Source of the DNA: Euonymus europaeus
Taxonomy: Eukaryota > Streptophyta > Magnoliopsida > Celastrales > Celastraceae
Length of the DNA stretch: 64,000 nucleotides
Direction: 5' to 3'
Assembly: GCA_963580455.1 (NCBI GenBank)
Contig: OY756974.1
Coordinates: forward strand, 1-64,000
The notes below the pieces were generated by a model, which worked only from the letters and a program-made list of their open reading frames with translations, was not told where the DNA came from and did no database searches. A program made the position numbers and the translations under genes. Shown in pieces: positions 47,986-59,355 of this stretch (positions are counted from its first letter, which is position 1; the number at the start of each line of letters is the position of its first letter).

Positions 47986-50900
47986 TTCTCATGCGCGGTG
48001 GTTCTATTGATGAAATCTCAAAGTGGTCATTCCTATTGATTGAATCCCAACGGATATTGTATGGCAGTTCGATTCCTCTGCTCTGGTAGCTCTTGAAGCA
48101 TGCAAGCAAGGAAGGAATCGGAAAGAGATAGGAGAAGGATGGGTTTCAGGTATAAGAATTAGAAGACCCTCAACTTATGGAACTCAGAACTCAATAGGAT
48201 ATTGTAAAACAGCAAGAGTCCTCCACTGCTAGGAGAATCGGAGTATAAGTCCTATAGGCTGTTCACTCTCGAGCTTGACTGTCGTAGTGGAAATGATCGA
48301 TTATAAGGAGATGAAAGAACTTCCGCTATCCACTCAATATTCCCACTGAGAAGGGGTAATCCTTGGAAAATAAAGTTATATTATTCCCGACTTCACTCTC
48401 AGTGATAAACCGAGCATCACATCTAAGCTCTAAATCTTATACCAAGCAACACCCTTTGTGCAGTTCACTCGTTTGTATTTTTACCAGTTTAGGACTAGGA
48501 CGTAGGCCTTGCCTTACTCGATCTAAGTTAAAGCAAAGATCAATCCTTTAAGCTAATTAAGTGATCAACTAGAAGAGACCACCTTCCCCAATGAAACTTC
48601 TTTCCCCGGAGCAGCAACTGAAAGAGAAAAGACCGGGTATGCCTGAAAACAAACCTGAAACGGATTCGTGAACAACAGATAAGAGATATACCCCAGATAC
48701 CATTTGAACCGGAGCTGAACCATTGAATTACCCGAGAGTGATTTCACTCCAGAAGACCTCGAGTCACTGGCTGCCTTTAGAGCAGACTAAGAATCAGGTA
48801 CGGAAGGAAGTGAAGGTGAAGCAGGCTTGCTTTAAGGGCTAGGCTTTCTCTCTTCTTTGTCTTGCCAATATGACAGAGATGGGCCCTTGAGCCGGGTATG
48901 AACTCGATTGTTGGTCGGATCTTGCTGGGTATTCCCACTTTGCTTTGATGGCGCCTTTCGCCTTTGATTAGGACTTTTCCTAATTTCATCTCAAAGAGGA
49001 TCTAAGCTAAACAGTGCTTTTCTCTTCCTAAACCTAAGAGTCAAGCATTCAAATTTCAGGGCTTAGGCCCCTTCCTAATCTAATGCCATGCCCAACCAAT
49101 GCCGAATCCAAGACCAGTGTAGGCTTGCTTAGCATAGGCTACACAAGCTAGGTTCACGCTTGAAAGCCAGAGCTAGTCTTCTTCCCACTGACCGCTACTA
49201 ATAAGATAAGACGAACCACTACCAGTAGTCCTTCTTCCAACAGATGGGGGTTCAATAGCTGCTGATTCTGTAACAGCTTGTTCTTATCAACCTCCCCCAG
49301 GGAAGTAAGTAAGGTAGCAGGAATAGATCTACTAGGCCTTGAGTCGGGTTTTATTTGAACTCCTCTCCTCTCACTACTCTCTTTGGTTCTGCCTTTAAGA
49401 GGCCTGTAGAGGGATAATTTCCACTGCAAACTCTCCTCGTCGATTTATTGACTTAAACAAGTGACTTCACTCTCTTTTTTTTTTTCATCTGTGAGATAAT
49501 GTTTATAATTAATTCTCGGATCTAACTCTCTTTCTTTCGGGCCTAGCTTACTTGAAGAGGGGGAAGAGAGTTTAGTCATTGATATCCCAGGCGGGTATTC
49601 CCACAAAACAAAAGCGCGACACCCCTGGTCCTTTACTTTAATCAACAAGAAGGCTACTTTCCCTGCTAACCCTTTTCGGAGATTGCCAGGTGTGAGACGA
49701 TCCCTTCTCGCCAAGGAAAGAAGTCCAATAGCGGCTGATCTTAGCTTTGAGCGCTTATTCCTTTTGTTCCCAGCTACCTCTGAGAGTGGTCAAGAGTTTA
49801 TTGGAATCAGAGCTTTTTCAAGCATTCCCATAGTAAGAAGGTCAACCGAAGCCAATCCACCTCCGACAAGATAAAGCGAAAAGCCCAGGAGCAAGAAGAG
49901 AGCAACGAGCTGGCATATGATTAAAGTCGACCTCTGTCTCTGTCCATCAACCTACTTAGCATAGCATATTTGTCGCATATTTTATTAAGAGCTCTTAAGC
50001 GAGTTTGAACTATAATAGTTGGGAAAGGAGAATCTGATAAGAGTCGGGTTCTGTTCCATCCCCGATGTCAATTGATTAGGTTCCACTACTGGGATTCCTC
50101 CCCACTCCTAGTTCCCGAAGTACATAATGGAAAGAAAAGGCATATCCTACTGCTTCAAAGTAATAAGCTGCCGGTGGCTGCTGCTGCTTCGGATCTGGAA
50201 TCGGGCCCCTTACTTTATAGGGCTCGGACGTGAATATGTATGTGGCTTCTAGCTCAGCAACGACTCTGGCTTCGGATGTTAGAGCCTGCGATGGACACTT
50301 CGACAGTGCAATTGTTCTTTCCAAGATCTTTCCAAGATGCTATGGCGGGCGTACTAGGAGTTTAAAATATTAAGAATCCGCTTTTTGGAATAGAAGGCTA
50401 TTTAGTCCATTTTCCTTTCGAAGAGAAGAGGCTAATAAAGGTCGGTAGTCTACTCTACGGGAGGATTCAATGGATCTTGAATCTGATTGATCTTATCGAG
50501 TGAGTTCTGCACCACCATAGGGCCCAAACCATACCTTGAGGTGAGAGAGGGAAAGACGAGGTTTTCCTAACAATGGACCAAGTCTCAACGAGTTCTTTCT
50601 TTTACTGAAGGGAACCAGTACTTAAGCAAGAGGGGTCTCACCGATGGTGGATCGGAACCTAGGGCGACTTCGAAGAAGAAGACTCCCTTGTATTATTATT
50701 CTTAGTCGAAGCTATGCATGAGTGGATCTCTTCTCTTGATGAGGAAGGATCCCAAGGGGCTCTTAATGCCACACGCCCGGTGAAAGGAAACTAATTGTTA
50801 CTCATATCAAATGGTTCTCTCCGTATCATGAGATGGGCTACTGTGCGCTAACAGCTAAAAAAAATAGGGCTTTCTTTTCTAAAGAAATATGCCCCGCCGT

Positions 50901-51243
50901 TCAAAGGGAATTCCATATTCAAAAAGAGAAGGTCGAAGCCAATTAAGTCTTTCCCTCCCTACTGGCATGGATATATCAAGCAATCAAGTATGAGTAATCG
51001 AGTATATATCATACCAAACCGCGGGGGTGCAACAACTCAAGTGTCTAAAGACCCTACTGCACAAAAGGCAAAGAAAAAGATGCGTACGCACGCAGAAGGG
51101 ATTCGAACCGTACCAATAAAGTCTTGTAGCTGTGAGTGAAGCATTACAATAATTGGCTCGACCCTGATCGAGTTGCATTTCTCGATCACTAGATAAATGA
51201 TATATCAAAGGCCTGACGACCGCAGGCTTTTCAAAACAAATAC

Positions 51244-51408
51244 TTCAAGAGATATCGGCTAAACGAAAAGTGGATTTGTGCTTTCCTCCTAAAGTAGGGG
51301 TTGGACCAATAAGATACGTCACAAGTGGCCTTACTCTCTTTGTTTCGGAATGAGGATGGGAAGCAGCGCCTTCCACTCCAATAAATGATAGGACAGCTTT
51401 TGGTGCCT
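51244..51408 (+). repeat. Dispersed repeat of about 160 bp, copy A
   Basis: This is a near-identical copy of 59201-59355. The two share TTCAAGAGATATC at the start, then CTAAACGAAAAG, AAAGTAGGGGTTGGACCAAT, and an uninterrupted block of about 90 bases from CACAAGTGGCC to TTTTGGTGCCT. Copy A is 10 bases longer through small indels. Such intermediate-size repeats are typical recombination sites in plant mitochondria. An ATG at 51385 opens only a short frame here. Confidence 0.9.
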
Positions 51409-52308
51409 TGCTAAAGGCCTATCTCTCATCTTGAAGGCTGGTTGAATGGATCATAGAAGGTGCAAAATGTGCTTCCATTCCTTTTTTACCTATTTATGTG
51501 CTTTTAGCGGGCTTCTGTCATTCTCATTGTAATATTAAGTGTTGTAAGATGTTGTAATAATAAATGATGTAGTTGTAAGATCCTCCTTCTCCTCCCTCTG
51601 CTTGGGAATCAGTGTCGGGTACATGGAAGGGTCAGATTGATAAAGAGGAATCCGCGTCGAAAGGCAGGCAAGCAGCTAACTAGCTACCTCGAAATCCGTT
51701 CATTCATTCCGGAACCAAAACTCTCAATCTTCCCAGCATCGGGGTTTCATCCATTCCTTCCTCTGGATTCGAAAGAAGGCATTTTTTCGGGCCGGTAGGT
51801 CATCGAAAGCGAGGGAATCTATATCTTTTATGCACCCTAGCCTCCAATCCATTATCTTAATCCGGGAACAAAGCCATCTCTCGTTGTTCGGCTTTGGAAC
51901 CTTGAGATTGAACGGATAAAAAAACCATACTACAGCCCCAGAGCAGAAGGTTTTGGAACCGAAGATGGCTCTACGCATGCAATCGATAGAGATTGAATAG
52001 TAGAGAGAGCTTTCCCTCTTCAACAAGCATGTCTCTTTCTCGAAAGCCCCTTTAGAGGGCTTCCGAAAAGGACTCGGCTTATTCACCAGGGCGGCCGCGT
52101 CTACCTTACCTTAGAAGGAAAGAAAATATTTTTCTACACAGAGTGAGTATTTAGTACCGTAATTTCGGACAAGTGTAAGTGTAAGTGTACGCTTTACTTG
52201 AGTTTGCAAATCTTCTATCCTGTTAGGAAAAACCTGACAAAAGCTCTTTTCTCACAGAAGTCCCAAGCTAAGTCGTTTCGGGACCGAAATTTCCATTTTT
52301 GAGTTCAT
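51409..52308. other. Spacer upstream of orf146
   Basis: No gene recognised. A minus-strand frame of 120 codons (51724-52086) starts with GTG and is not convincing. A short TGTTGTAAG-type repetition lies near 51.54-51.58 kb, and a three-fold GTAAGT hexamer repeat is at about 52171-52190. The AT-rich stretch 52.10-52.30 kb may hold the 5' leader of the orf146-ccmC region. Confidence 0.45.
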
Positions 52309-52749
52309 ATGAATAATCAACTCATTCTTCTAGAAACAATTAGAGCTTTATCCGCAGGCGTTTATCAACAACAACAACATTTCAATCTAGATAATTTTTT
52401 AAATCCTGTTATTATGGATGTTGATAATTTTGGAGACCCTGTGGGTATGAATGTTGGTCACCCAGAAAACCAGGCAATAACCTTGTCTCATTTTGCTTCC
52501 AGGAAAATAAAAAATGCGATTGCCAAGAGTTTAGAAAAAATAATTACTTTTCATAATTTTTCCTTGCCTGCCAATTGGACATATAGTAGATTGGCAAAGG
52601 ATATTATTGGAGAACCGGCGGGGGATCTAGTGCATTTATGTGATGTTTTGAAAGACCTGACCATGTATGGCTATGCTAGTAACTCTTTCCATCAGGTATT
52701 GGAAATTTTACATACTGTTACTGATCCCCTATCAGTGGTAATACTTTAG
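52309..52749 (+). CDS. Uncharacterised ORF upstream of ccmC (orf146)
   Basis: This 146-codon ATG-initiated frame has an AT-rich base composition and an even, protein-like amino acid mix, quite unlike surrounding spacer. The product is largely hydrophilic and mostly helical in character, with no obvious membrane helix. Notable stretches are a Gln run (QQQQ, about residues 20-23), an acidic segment near residues 27-50, and LPANWTYSRLAKDIIGEPAG at about residues 85-104. I do not recognise the family. It ends 174 bp before ccmC on the same strand, so co-transcription is plausible. AT-rich codon use suggests an origin different from the neighbouring mitochondrial genes, perhaps a plasmid or another foreign source, but that is inference. 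Confidence 0.55.
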   Translation: MNNQLILLETIRALSAGVYQQQQHFNLDNFLNPVIMDVDNFGDPVGMNVGHPENQAITLSHFASRKIKNAIAKSLEKIITFHNFSLPANWTYSRLAKDIIGEPAGDLVHLCDVLKDLTMYGYASNSFHQVLEILHTVTDPLSVVIL

Positions 52750-52778
52750 TAGAAGTAGTTTTCCTATTTCTGGTATGC

Positions 52779-52816
52779 CGCTCCGCGAGCAAGGAGTGCC
52801 ACGCACGAGCGGAGCG
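52779..52816. repeat. GC-rich hairpin between orf146 and ccmC
   Basis: CGCTCCGC at 52779-52786 is the reverse complement of GCGGAGCG at 52809-52816, with a 22-base loop. In a shared transcript it would fold about 110 bases before the ccmC start and could mark an RNA-processing site. A run of ten G lies just downstream at 52843-52852. Confidence 0.5.
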
Positions 52817-52923
52817 AAAACAAAGCAAGGGAATTCGCCCCTGGGGGGGGGGAAATCCTTTGATTGCGTATTGAATATAGATCCATGTCTTTTTTGTTCC
52901 ACTAGCTAGGACCAAATTCTCAC

Positions 52924-53658
52924 ATGTCCGTTTCGTTATTACAACCTTCTTTTTTGATGTCAAAGACCAGAAGCTATGCGCAAATTCTCATTGGATCTCG
53001 GTTGTTCTTAACAGCGATGGCTATTCATTTAAGTCTTCGGGTAGCACCACTAGATCTTCAACAAGGTGGAAATTCTCGTATTTTGTATGTACATGTTCCT
53101 GCGGCTCGGATGAGTATTCTTGTTTATATCGCTACGGCTATAAACACTTTTTTTTTCCTATTAACAAAACATCCTCTTTTTCTTCGCTCTTCCGGAACCG
53201 GTACAGAAATTGGTGTTTTTTTTACGTTCTTTACCTTAGTTACTGGGGGGTTTCGGGGAAGACCTATGTGGGGCACCTTTTGGGTGTGGGATGCTCGTTT
53301 AACCTCTGTATTCATCTCGTTCCTTATTTACCTGGGTGCACTGCGTTTTCAAAAGCTTCCTGTCGAACCGGCTTCTATTTCAATCCGTGCTGGACCGATC
53401 GATATACCAATAATAAAGTCTTCAGTCAACTGGTGGAATACATCGCATCAACCTGGGAGCATTAGCCGATCTGGTACATCAATACATGTTCCTATGCCCA
53501 TTCCAATCTTGTCTAACTTTGCTAACTCCCCCTTCTCAACCCGTATCTTCTTTGTTCTGGAAACACGTCTTCCTATTCCATCTTTTCTCGAATCTCCTTT
53601 AACGGAAGAAATAGAAGAAATAGAAGGAATAAAAAAGAAAATCCTTAAATCTTCCTAA
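52924..53658 (+). CDS. ccmC: Cytochrome c maturation protein CcmC
   Basis: CcmC is a multi-spanning inner-membrane protein that handles haem and delivers it to CcmE during cytochrome c maturation. The 244-residue product starts at the conserved ATG (MSVSLLQPSF). It carries the tryptophan-rich haem-binding motif at residues 114-126 (PMWGTFWVWDARL), and His57 (YVHVPAA) and His175 (NTSHQPGS), corresponding to the conserved haem-ligand histidines. Hydrophobic segments near residues 23-40, 62-82, 95-108 and 124-140 fit membrane helices. Several Ser codons (such as those in FISFLIY and IIKSSVNW) sit where plants usually edit to Leu or Phe. The C-terminus is odd: after ESPLTEEIE it ends EIEGIKKKILKSS, unlike the usual plant tail, and the TAA at 53656-53658 lies inside an antisense nad2 fragment. 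The core should be functional; the tail has been replaced. Confidence 0.95.
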   Translation: MSVSLLQPSFLMSKTRSYAQILIGSRLFLTAMAIHLSLRVAPLDLQQGGNSRILYVHVPAARMSILVYIATAINTFFFLLTKHPLFLRSSGTGTEIGVFFTFFTLVTGGFRGRPMWGTFWVWDARLTSVFISFLIYLGALRFQKLPVEPASISIRAGPIDIPIIKSSVNWWNTSHQPGSISRSGTSIHVPMPIPILSNFANSPFSTRIFFVLETRLPIPSFLESPLTEEIEEIEGIKKKILKSS

Positions 53659-53850
53659 GATCAAATATTTCGAGCCGGCTTCCGTGGAAAATTCAGACTT
53701 TCTTTTTGATGCTGCGATCACATAAAAACATAAACTTTGAGGCTCAATAGCTAAATACATGGCAATTGAATCATGAGCCGAGATCATAAAGAGCATACTG
53801 CGAGTAGTAAGTAGAATTAATACAATGAATGCAAAAGCATCAAATCCGAA
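53654..53850 (-). pseudogene. nad2: Truncated nad2 exon fragment
   Basis: On the minus strand this reads RFDAFAFIVLILL, then SMLFMISAHDSIAMYLAIE and PQSLCFYVIAASKRKSEFST, then EAGSKYLILG. This is an internal part of the NADH dehydrogenase subunit 2 of complex I, from within one exon. Codons for His, Ser and Pro in HDSIAMYLAIEPQS and Ser in EAGSKYL are the unedited forms that plants convert by RNA editing, so it derives from genomic mitochondrial DNA and not from a spliced, edited cDNA. Homology stops abruptly at KYLILG (plus-strand 53654), where ccmC sequence begins, and near RFDAF at the other end. About 65 of nearly 490 residues remain, so it cannot function; a full nad2 must exist elsewhere. 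Confidence 0.92.
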
Positions 53851-56800
53851 TCTGAGATCTTGAGAGATCGAATCATAGCTATGTAAAGGGCTGAGACGTG
53901 ACCTCTTCTCCTCGTTTTCATTGGGTCACTCACAACGGGGAAAGGGAGCCCGTCCCAATTCAAGGAAAAATCTTAGAGTCTATATGGCAACTATAATAGT
54001 GGTTCATTCGCCCTGGGAGCGTCAAATAGCGGAGGTAGCGGCATTTCTGTCTAAGTCAATCTTTCCACTGGCATGCATTTAGTCAGTACCTCGATTGGCA
54101 GTCAACATCTTGATTTACTCCTTTTCACGAGGGAAATGAATTTTCTTGGGTCAGGTAGGGTAGATCTAAGTGCTATATAATTTAATTTACCGTAGTCCAG
54201 TCTACGCGACTACTTTCAGTCAAAAAGAAAATATCTAGCAAGAAGCAGACATTGCATCTTGAGTGAAGGCCTGTTTCCTATACCTATGCAGGAATAGCTT
54301 CTGCTTTTTCTTCTGCCTCCTGTGCCGCTCATTGCTTTGATAAGAAGAAAGTTTAGCGCTCGCTTTCTATAATTCTTTTCTTTCTTACTAAATTACTAAG
54401 CTTAAAAGGTCTGCCCCTCTTTCAACCGATGCTTTTTTTTTTATTTTACCTTCTGCGGATAGGCCTTGATTTCGATCTGCTGCGGCATAAACTTCAGAAT
54501 CGCCTGGTGGGGAATCCACTACTAGTGCTGGTGGGTGGGCTGGTTCGGATTCAATATCTAAGATCTTCTTCTTTAGTGAGCTATACGGGCGTACTATCAC
54601 TATAGTGTTTCACTACTAGAGGTTCTCTATGGGCTACTCCATTCTTTACTTTAAGTTATTAAGTTAGTTTAGCTTTCCAATTCATAGATTAGATTGCCCA
54701 AGAGAAAGTCTAAGGTGTCAGCTTCAAGTGGACTACTTTCTTCCTTTTCGAGGTGTATTCAGTGAGCATCATCGGATGGGGCAGAAGATGTTGTTTAATC
54801 TGCAGTTGATTCATGCCTTCTCTCTGCTGGAAAGCTGCAGGTAGCCAAGGACTTTCGTAGTCCCGTCCGGATCAAAAGAAGAAGTTTACTCTCGTTGGCC
54901 TGCTCAAGGTCCGTCGTTCGCCCGAAAAGCATTCTTCATCGACAGTGAAGTGGGCACTCTCACTAGAAGCTCCGTTTCCGGTTCAATCGCCCAGTCATGA
55001 AGGAGATCTGAAGGTTGAGTAAATCACGGCTGCTTTGAGGCCCTTCCCCTCAGCATTACTTTTCCACCCAGGCAACGAAGAAGTAAGGAAGTGCTAAAGT
55101 AGTGAATTCAAGGAAAGTCTCATTCTCAGGGGTAAGGGAATCGGCGAGATAGTTCCCTTTCTAGGAAGAAGGGTTCTCAGAGGCTCACCAGCAGGTTCAG
55201 GCGCAGTGAAGGCTTCAAACCGCTAGTTGGCTTACCTGTATGCGTCCTTCGTCTCAGGTAAGAGAATAGTAAAGGATTTCTACTGGTCATGAGCGATCTT
55301 TCCTCCACTTGTCTCCATATTGCTATTTCCTATTTTACGTCAATCTTTTCTTTCCCCCAATAACAGACTCTAATTAGAGTACGCTAGTTGGAGTTTCGAA
55401 GCATGATTCAAAGACAGGTAGTTCACTTGAAGCAAAGCGCTTTCCTGCATTAGCACTGGCACTGATCAAGCTGACTCGACCGGGAAGAGGAAGCGACTGA
55501 CCCACGAACGGGTTCGAACAGCAGTTGCTTTGTAAGCAACGTTGCCTGATAGGATTGCATTGCCTGGTCTATCTAGTTAGAGATTGAGTCCCGTCTCTGG
55601 TCTTGTAAACATGTATGCAATAACAGCTTCTTCTGTAAGAGGGACCTCAATTCCGTCTCAATCTCCTACCAGGTCTACGCTCTCTTTGTTTTAGCCATGG
55701 GCGATTGTGAAAAAGAGAGTACCGTTCCCCCCTTCTACCTATCCTAACTTCGCTACATTTCCTTCTTCCTTTGCTACCGGGGATGTGCTCCTAAACCTGG
55801 ACTGGACTTGCTTGAGAGATTGGTAAATCCCCTTTCCTGAGGTACTTACCTGAAGGCAGGAGAAGAACCCATAGGATTGGACACTATTGAATAAGTGGGC
55901 TTAGACGGAACATATAGATAAAGAAAGCCCTAGGGGTAGGGGCAGAACGAAAAGTCGGAAAGCTGCTTTACTTAGATAGGGCTTGTCGGTAAGTCAGTGA
56001 AGCAAGTCTTATGGTCCAAACAGAGTACTACGGAGCCTGCACTTCCGGAAGACAGAGAAGGAAGACCATAGCATAGAGAGAGCATGGAAAAGCCTCTCTC
56101 TCATCCACTTTGAGCTCAATAAAGAGCAGCTGGGCTGGAGGAGCTTCAATCGGTGCGTCTTCAGGTCTTGCACAACCGATACCTCCTTTGCCATGGACTT
56201 TTTGAGCCCATCAGGAGTGTGCATCGTCTGGACCTCTATTCAGGGAAGAATTCCATTTCTAGAAGTTTCCCCTTCGTATGTCACCTTAGGGCCTTTGGCC
56301 AACTAAAAGTCAGCTCGGCTTCTCTTTCTGAATCCGATTCACTTCTTCACAGAGAAGGAGATGACATCAAATGGGAAATTGAACTGCAGACATAGTCAAA
56401 TAAGAGGCCTTCACTCCTCTGTCGGCGTATCAGCGCTTGAGGAAGAGCGCTGTAGGCACTGTCTTATTAAGGCGAAGCAGTCTCCTAATCGCTAAGCATT
56501 TCTTTGGCAAAGAGCAGGAGGTTGAGATGAATAGGATTGAGGCCAATAATCCCACTGTGAGGGATTCATAGATGAACGGATAAGACTGATGCCAGCTATT
56601 CTAGTAGAGTACTCCCATATTTAGATGCAGAGAATGCAAGCCCCTTATCGAATTGGGAAGAAGGAAGGAAACGTAGAGAGATTAGATTCTAGTGGTTTGT
56701 TCTTGCATCAATAGTAGCTTGAAGCTATAGTTTCTGAGAAGTGACAAGATCATCAAAGAAGAAGGGGGACACTCAAGCTTGACTATACGATTGGTAGGAA

Positions 56801-57783
56801 AGATTTTAGACTTGATGAGCATAAGCCTTCTTACTCTATGGTTAGGGTGACGTGACACGCGGTTAGAAAGGAGAAGAAATTGATCACATGTCCCCTTCTC
56901 AACAGCCTTTCCCGCATCAGTAGATAGAGTTTCTTTCCTATCCTTGGTCATCCCATTTCTTCTCTCTATATTTAGTTACCACACCCGAGGGTGGTCTATG
57001 CTTTGCAAGTCTACATGGCTCCAAGTCAAAGCGATGAAAAGGTGAACGGTCTATATCGTAATTTTATATTAGAGCCGGGAGGCTTTGGGAGCATTCCGTC
57101 TGATCAAGACAGCAGTCTGCGCTGGTGCTATGGGCACTGAATTTAAGCAGTGCTTATCTCTCAGTACGGCCGTATGCTAGCTAGTCTATTCTTTCAATCT
57201 TTCCAGTCTTCGGATTCTTCGATGTTAGCTTTCGAGTGGTCTAAGCCCTCTCGTAATTCATTCCGTCTGTCGGTTATCGAGGGTAAAGCCCATTATTAAC
57301 GTTATCGTGTAAGTAAGGAGAATGCTTTCCATTAGCATTCCAAGCTGTCGTCTAATTTTCAATTTTCATTGAAGCCGTTGAGTACGCCAGCCCGCGCTAT
57401 CAGTCCAGTCCCTGCCCCCTCCTTAAATTAAAGTAATAAATTCTTATTTCGTCAATCTATGATTATGATTCATCATGGTCTTTGGATTGTATTCCGGTCA
57501 TAAAAGGTGTATAGCATAGCCCTCCCCTTTTTTGTTTTGGCCTGATTTCCTTATCTATCTCTAATTCCATGGGCTAAGGTCCAATTACCTTGAGACTCTT
57601 TGAAGTCCTTAAAAGCACATCATCCTTTTAGCGAGGTGCAAAGCGAAATCAATATCGGGACTTTCCTCGGCAGGGGGTAAAAAGGCTAAAAGAGAGAAGG
57701 CTTAGAAGCCTGAATAGGATAATTACTGATTGATTCGCTGACGGATGGATAACTTTGTGAAAGATTCCTGTAAAGGATTTTTT
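53851..57783. other. Unassigned spacer
   Basis: No gene recognised. At 55.50-55.54 kb an anticodon-stem-like palindrome (CAGTTGCTTTGTAAGCAACTG-like, one end imperfect) lies next to a GGGTTCGAAC word, but no complete tRNA can be folded. The remaining ORFs are short and without domains. Confidence 0.5.
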
Positions 57784-58124
57784 AATTCTTAATTCATGAG
57801 TTGTATAGGTATAGGGAGGTCACCACAAAGAGAGACTAAAGCAAGTCAAAGCGGGTGTTAAAGATTATAAATTAGACTCCTGATTATGAAACCAAGGATA
57901 CTGATAGATTGGCAGCATTCCGAGTCACTCCTCAACCAGGACCTTAAGAAGCAGGTGCCGGGCTAGCTGCTGAATCTTCTACTGGTACATGGACGACTGT
58001 GTGGTTTTTCCTTACCAGTCTTGATCGACGATGCTACCACTGTTGCTGGAGACAATCTATTGCTTATGTAGCTTACCTTACCCCTTAGACTTTTTTGAAG
58101 AAGGTTCTGTTACTTCCATTTTGT
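57784..58124 (+). pseudogene. rbcL: Plastid-derived rbcL fragment (decayed)
   Basis: This is the 5' leader and N-terminal coding part of the plastid Rubisco large-subunit gene. The leader word AATTCATGAGTTGTA is followed by CACCACAAAG with the ATG destroyed. Recognisable pieces in shifting frames are [55 protein letters not shown] and IAYVAY, ending near EEGSVT. At least six small deletions and several substitutions break the frame, and homology ends near residue 120 of about 475. It is an old plastid-to-mitochondrion transfer (MTPT) with no coding capacity. Confidence 0.95.
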
Positions 58125-59200
58125 AGCCGGTTAGAGTACGAATTTCTTCGATTTTAGATTCCAAGTTGTAAGAGAGAAATTGAACAAGTATGGCCGTTCC
58201 CTATTAGGTATTAATTAATTATTAACCTTAATTGGAGTTATCCGCTAAGAATTAAGGTAGTGAATGTCTCCACGGTTCATTCAGTACACGGAACACAAAG
58301 GAATTCACACTTTTCTTCTCGTCCCTTCACGTTGTTTTGACTTGGTCTTAGGTTAGCCCCCTTTTTCTATGAGGTGGCGGTTTCAATCAACTTCATTACC
58401 AAATGAATAAAGACAGAAGAGAGTCTTGACTGTTCAATTAAAGGTACCCGACCCTAGTTCATTTTTAGGGTACATTTTTCTCAAAGTCAGTACGAGGAGG
58501 AACGCATAGGTACCCACCACCGGAGAGAATCACTTTTAGGTAGACTAAAGATTGGACTTCAGTCTCAAAGAGATGACTCTGATTCTCAGTCTGAAACTCT
58601 CTGTGAAAATTCCATCCAGTTATCCAATCTCTTTCTTATCCTTTTTCTGTACTAAATTGAAAGGCTCTTTGTTATTGTTAAGGTTAAGCGAAAGAGGCTG
58701 TAGTTAGAGTTACTTTTGGGATTGTTGAAAGCCAGAGGCCAGTTTTCAAGCAGAAGTCTCATCAGCCACTGGATAGATTGACTTCCCCGCGGTTTGAGAT
58801 TTGGCTAGTTTCATTCTTTCCTTCTAGTGAAATTGCTCTTCTGCTTGTGATCCAGTTTGAGTACCATCTTCCGTTAGAATCGTTCTTCTCTGATTTCCTC
58901 TTATCTGTTGCCATTGAGAAGCTAGCTTATTTCCCTGAGGTTTAAAATGACTGTTGGAAGTTCCAGATACAGATAGAGTTCTCTTTGCTCTATGGACATC
59001 TGAACAGACCCTTCTAAATCAAATAAGAGTCTCATTATTCTATCTATGCGCCTACCCCTCTTTTCCGTCCATTGTAAACATCATGAAAGAGGGGAGGGGA
59101 AAGATGCCTTTTGAGGGAAGAAGAGTCCATACTAGCGGTCAAAACAATCCAATAGGGTAGACCAATCCTAGACAGTGGAAGTCTGCAGCTAAGCCTAAAA
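58125..59200. other. Unassigned spacer, possibly more decayed transfer
   Basis: AT-rich sequence continues to about 58.27 kb beyond the recognisable rbcL part, including TATTAATTAATTATTAA, but I could not match it to a plastid gene. Nothing recognised after that. Confidence 0.4.
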
Positions 59201-59355
59201 TTCAAGAGATATCTGCTAAACGAAAAGGGGATTTTTTCCTCTTAAAGTAGGGGTTGGACCAATAATCACAAGTGGCCTTACTCTCTTTGTTTCGGAATGA
59301 GGATGGGAAGCAGCGCCTTCCACTCCAATAAATGATAGGACAGCTTTTGGTGCCT
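59201..59355 (+). repeat. Dispersed repeat of about 160 bp, copy B
   Basis: This is the second copy of the repeat at 51244-51408, in the same orientation, 8.0 kb away. Recombination between the two would excise or invertedly exchange the intervening ccmC region, depending on topology; in direct orientation it predicts an 8-kb subcircle carrying ccmC. Confidence 0.9.

Larger units (their letters stand above)
46391..51243. other. Unassigned spacer
   Basis: No gene recognised. It includes a duplicated segment near 47.85-47.99 kb (separate entries) and a T-rich homopolymer near 49.48 kb. ORFs here are short, and most lack ATG starts or overlap others. Confidence 0.5.

Noticed and set aside
51070..51180. 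Minus-strand T-arm-like GGTTCGAATCCCTTCTGCG, suggesting a tRNA gene
   Set aside because: The five bases before the loop do not pair with those after it, and no anticodon or acceptor stem can be placed.
51724..52086. Minus-strand open frame of 120 codons
   Set aside because: It begins with GTG, which plant mitochondria rarely use, and shows no domain.
55490..55560. Hairpin with 7-base loop TTTGTAA flanked by GTTGC/GCAAC next to GGGTTCGAAC, like a tRNA anticodon and T arm
   Set aside because: On either strand the T stem fails to pair and no D arm or acceptor stem is present; at most a decayed tRNA.
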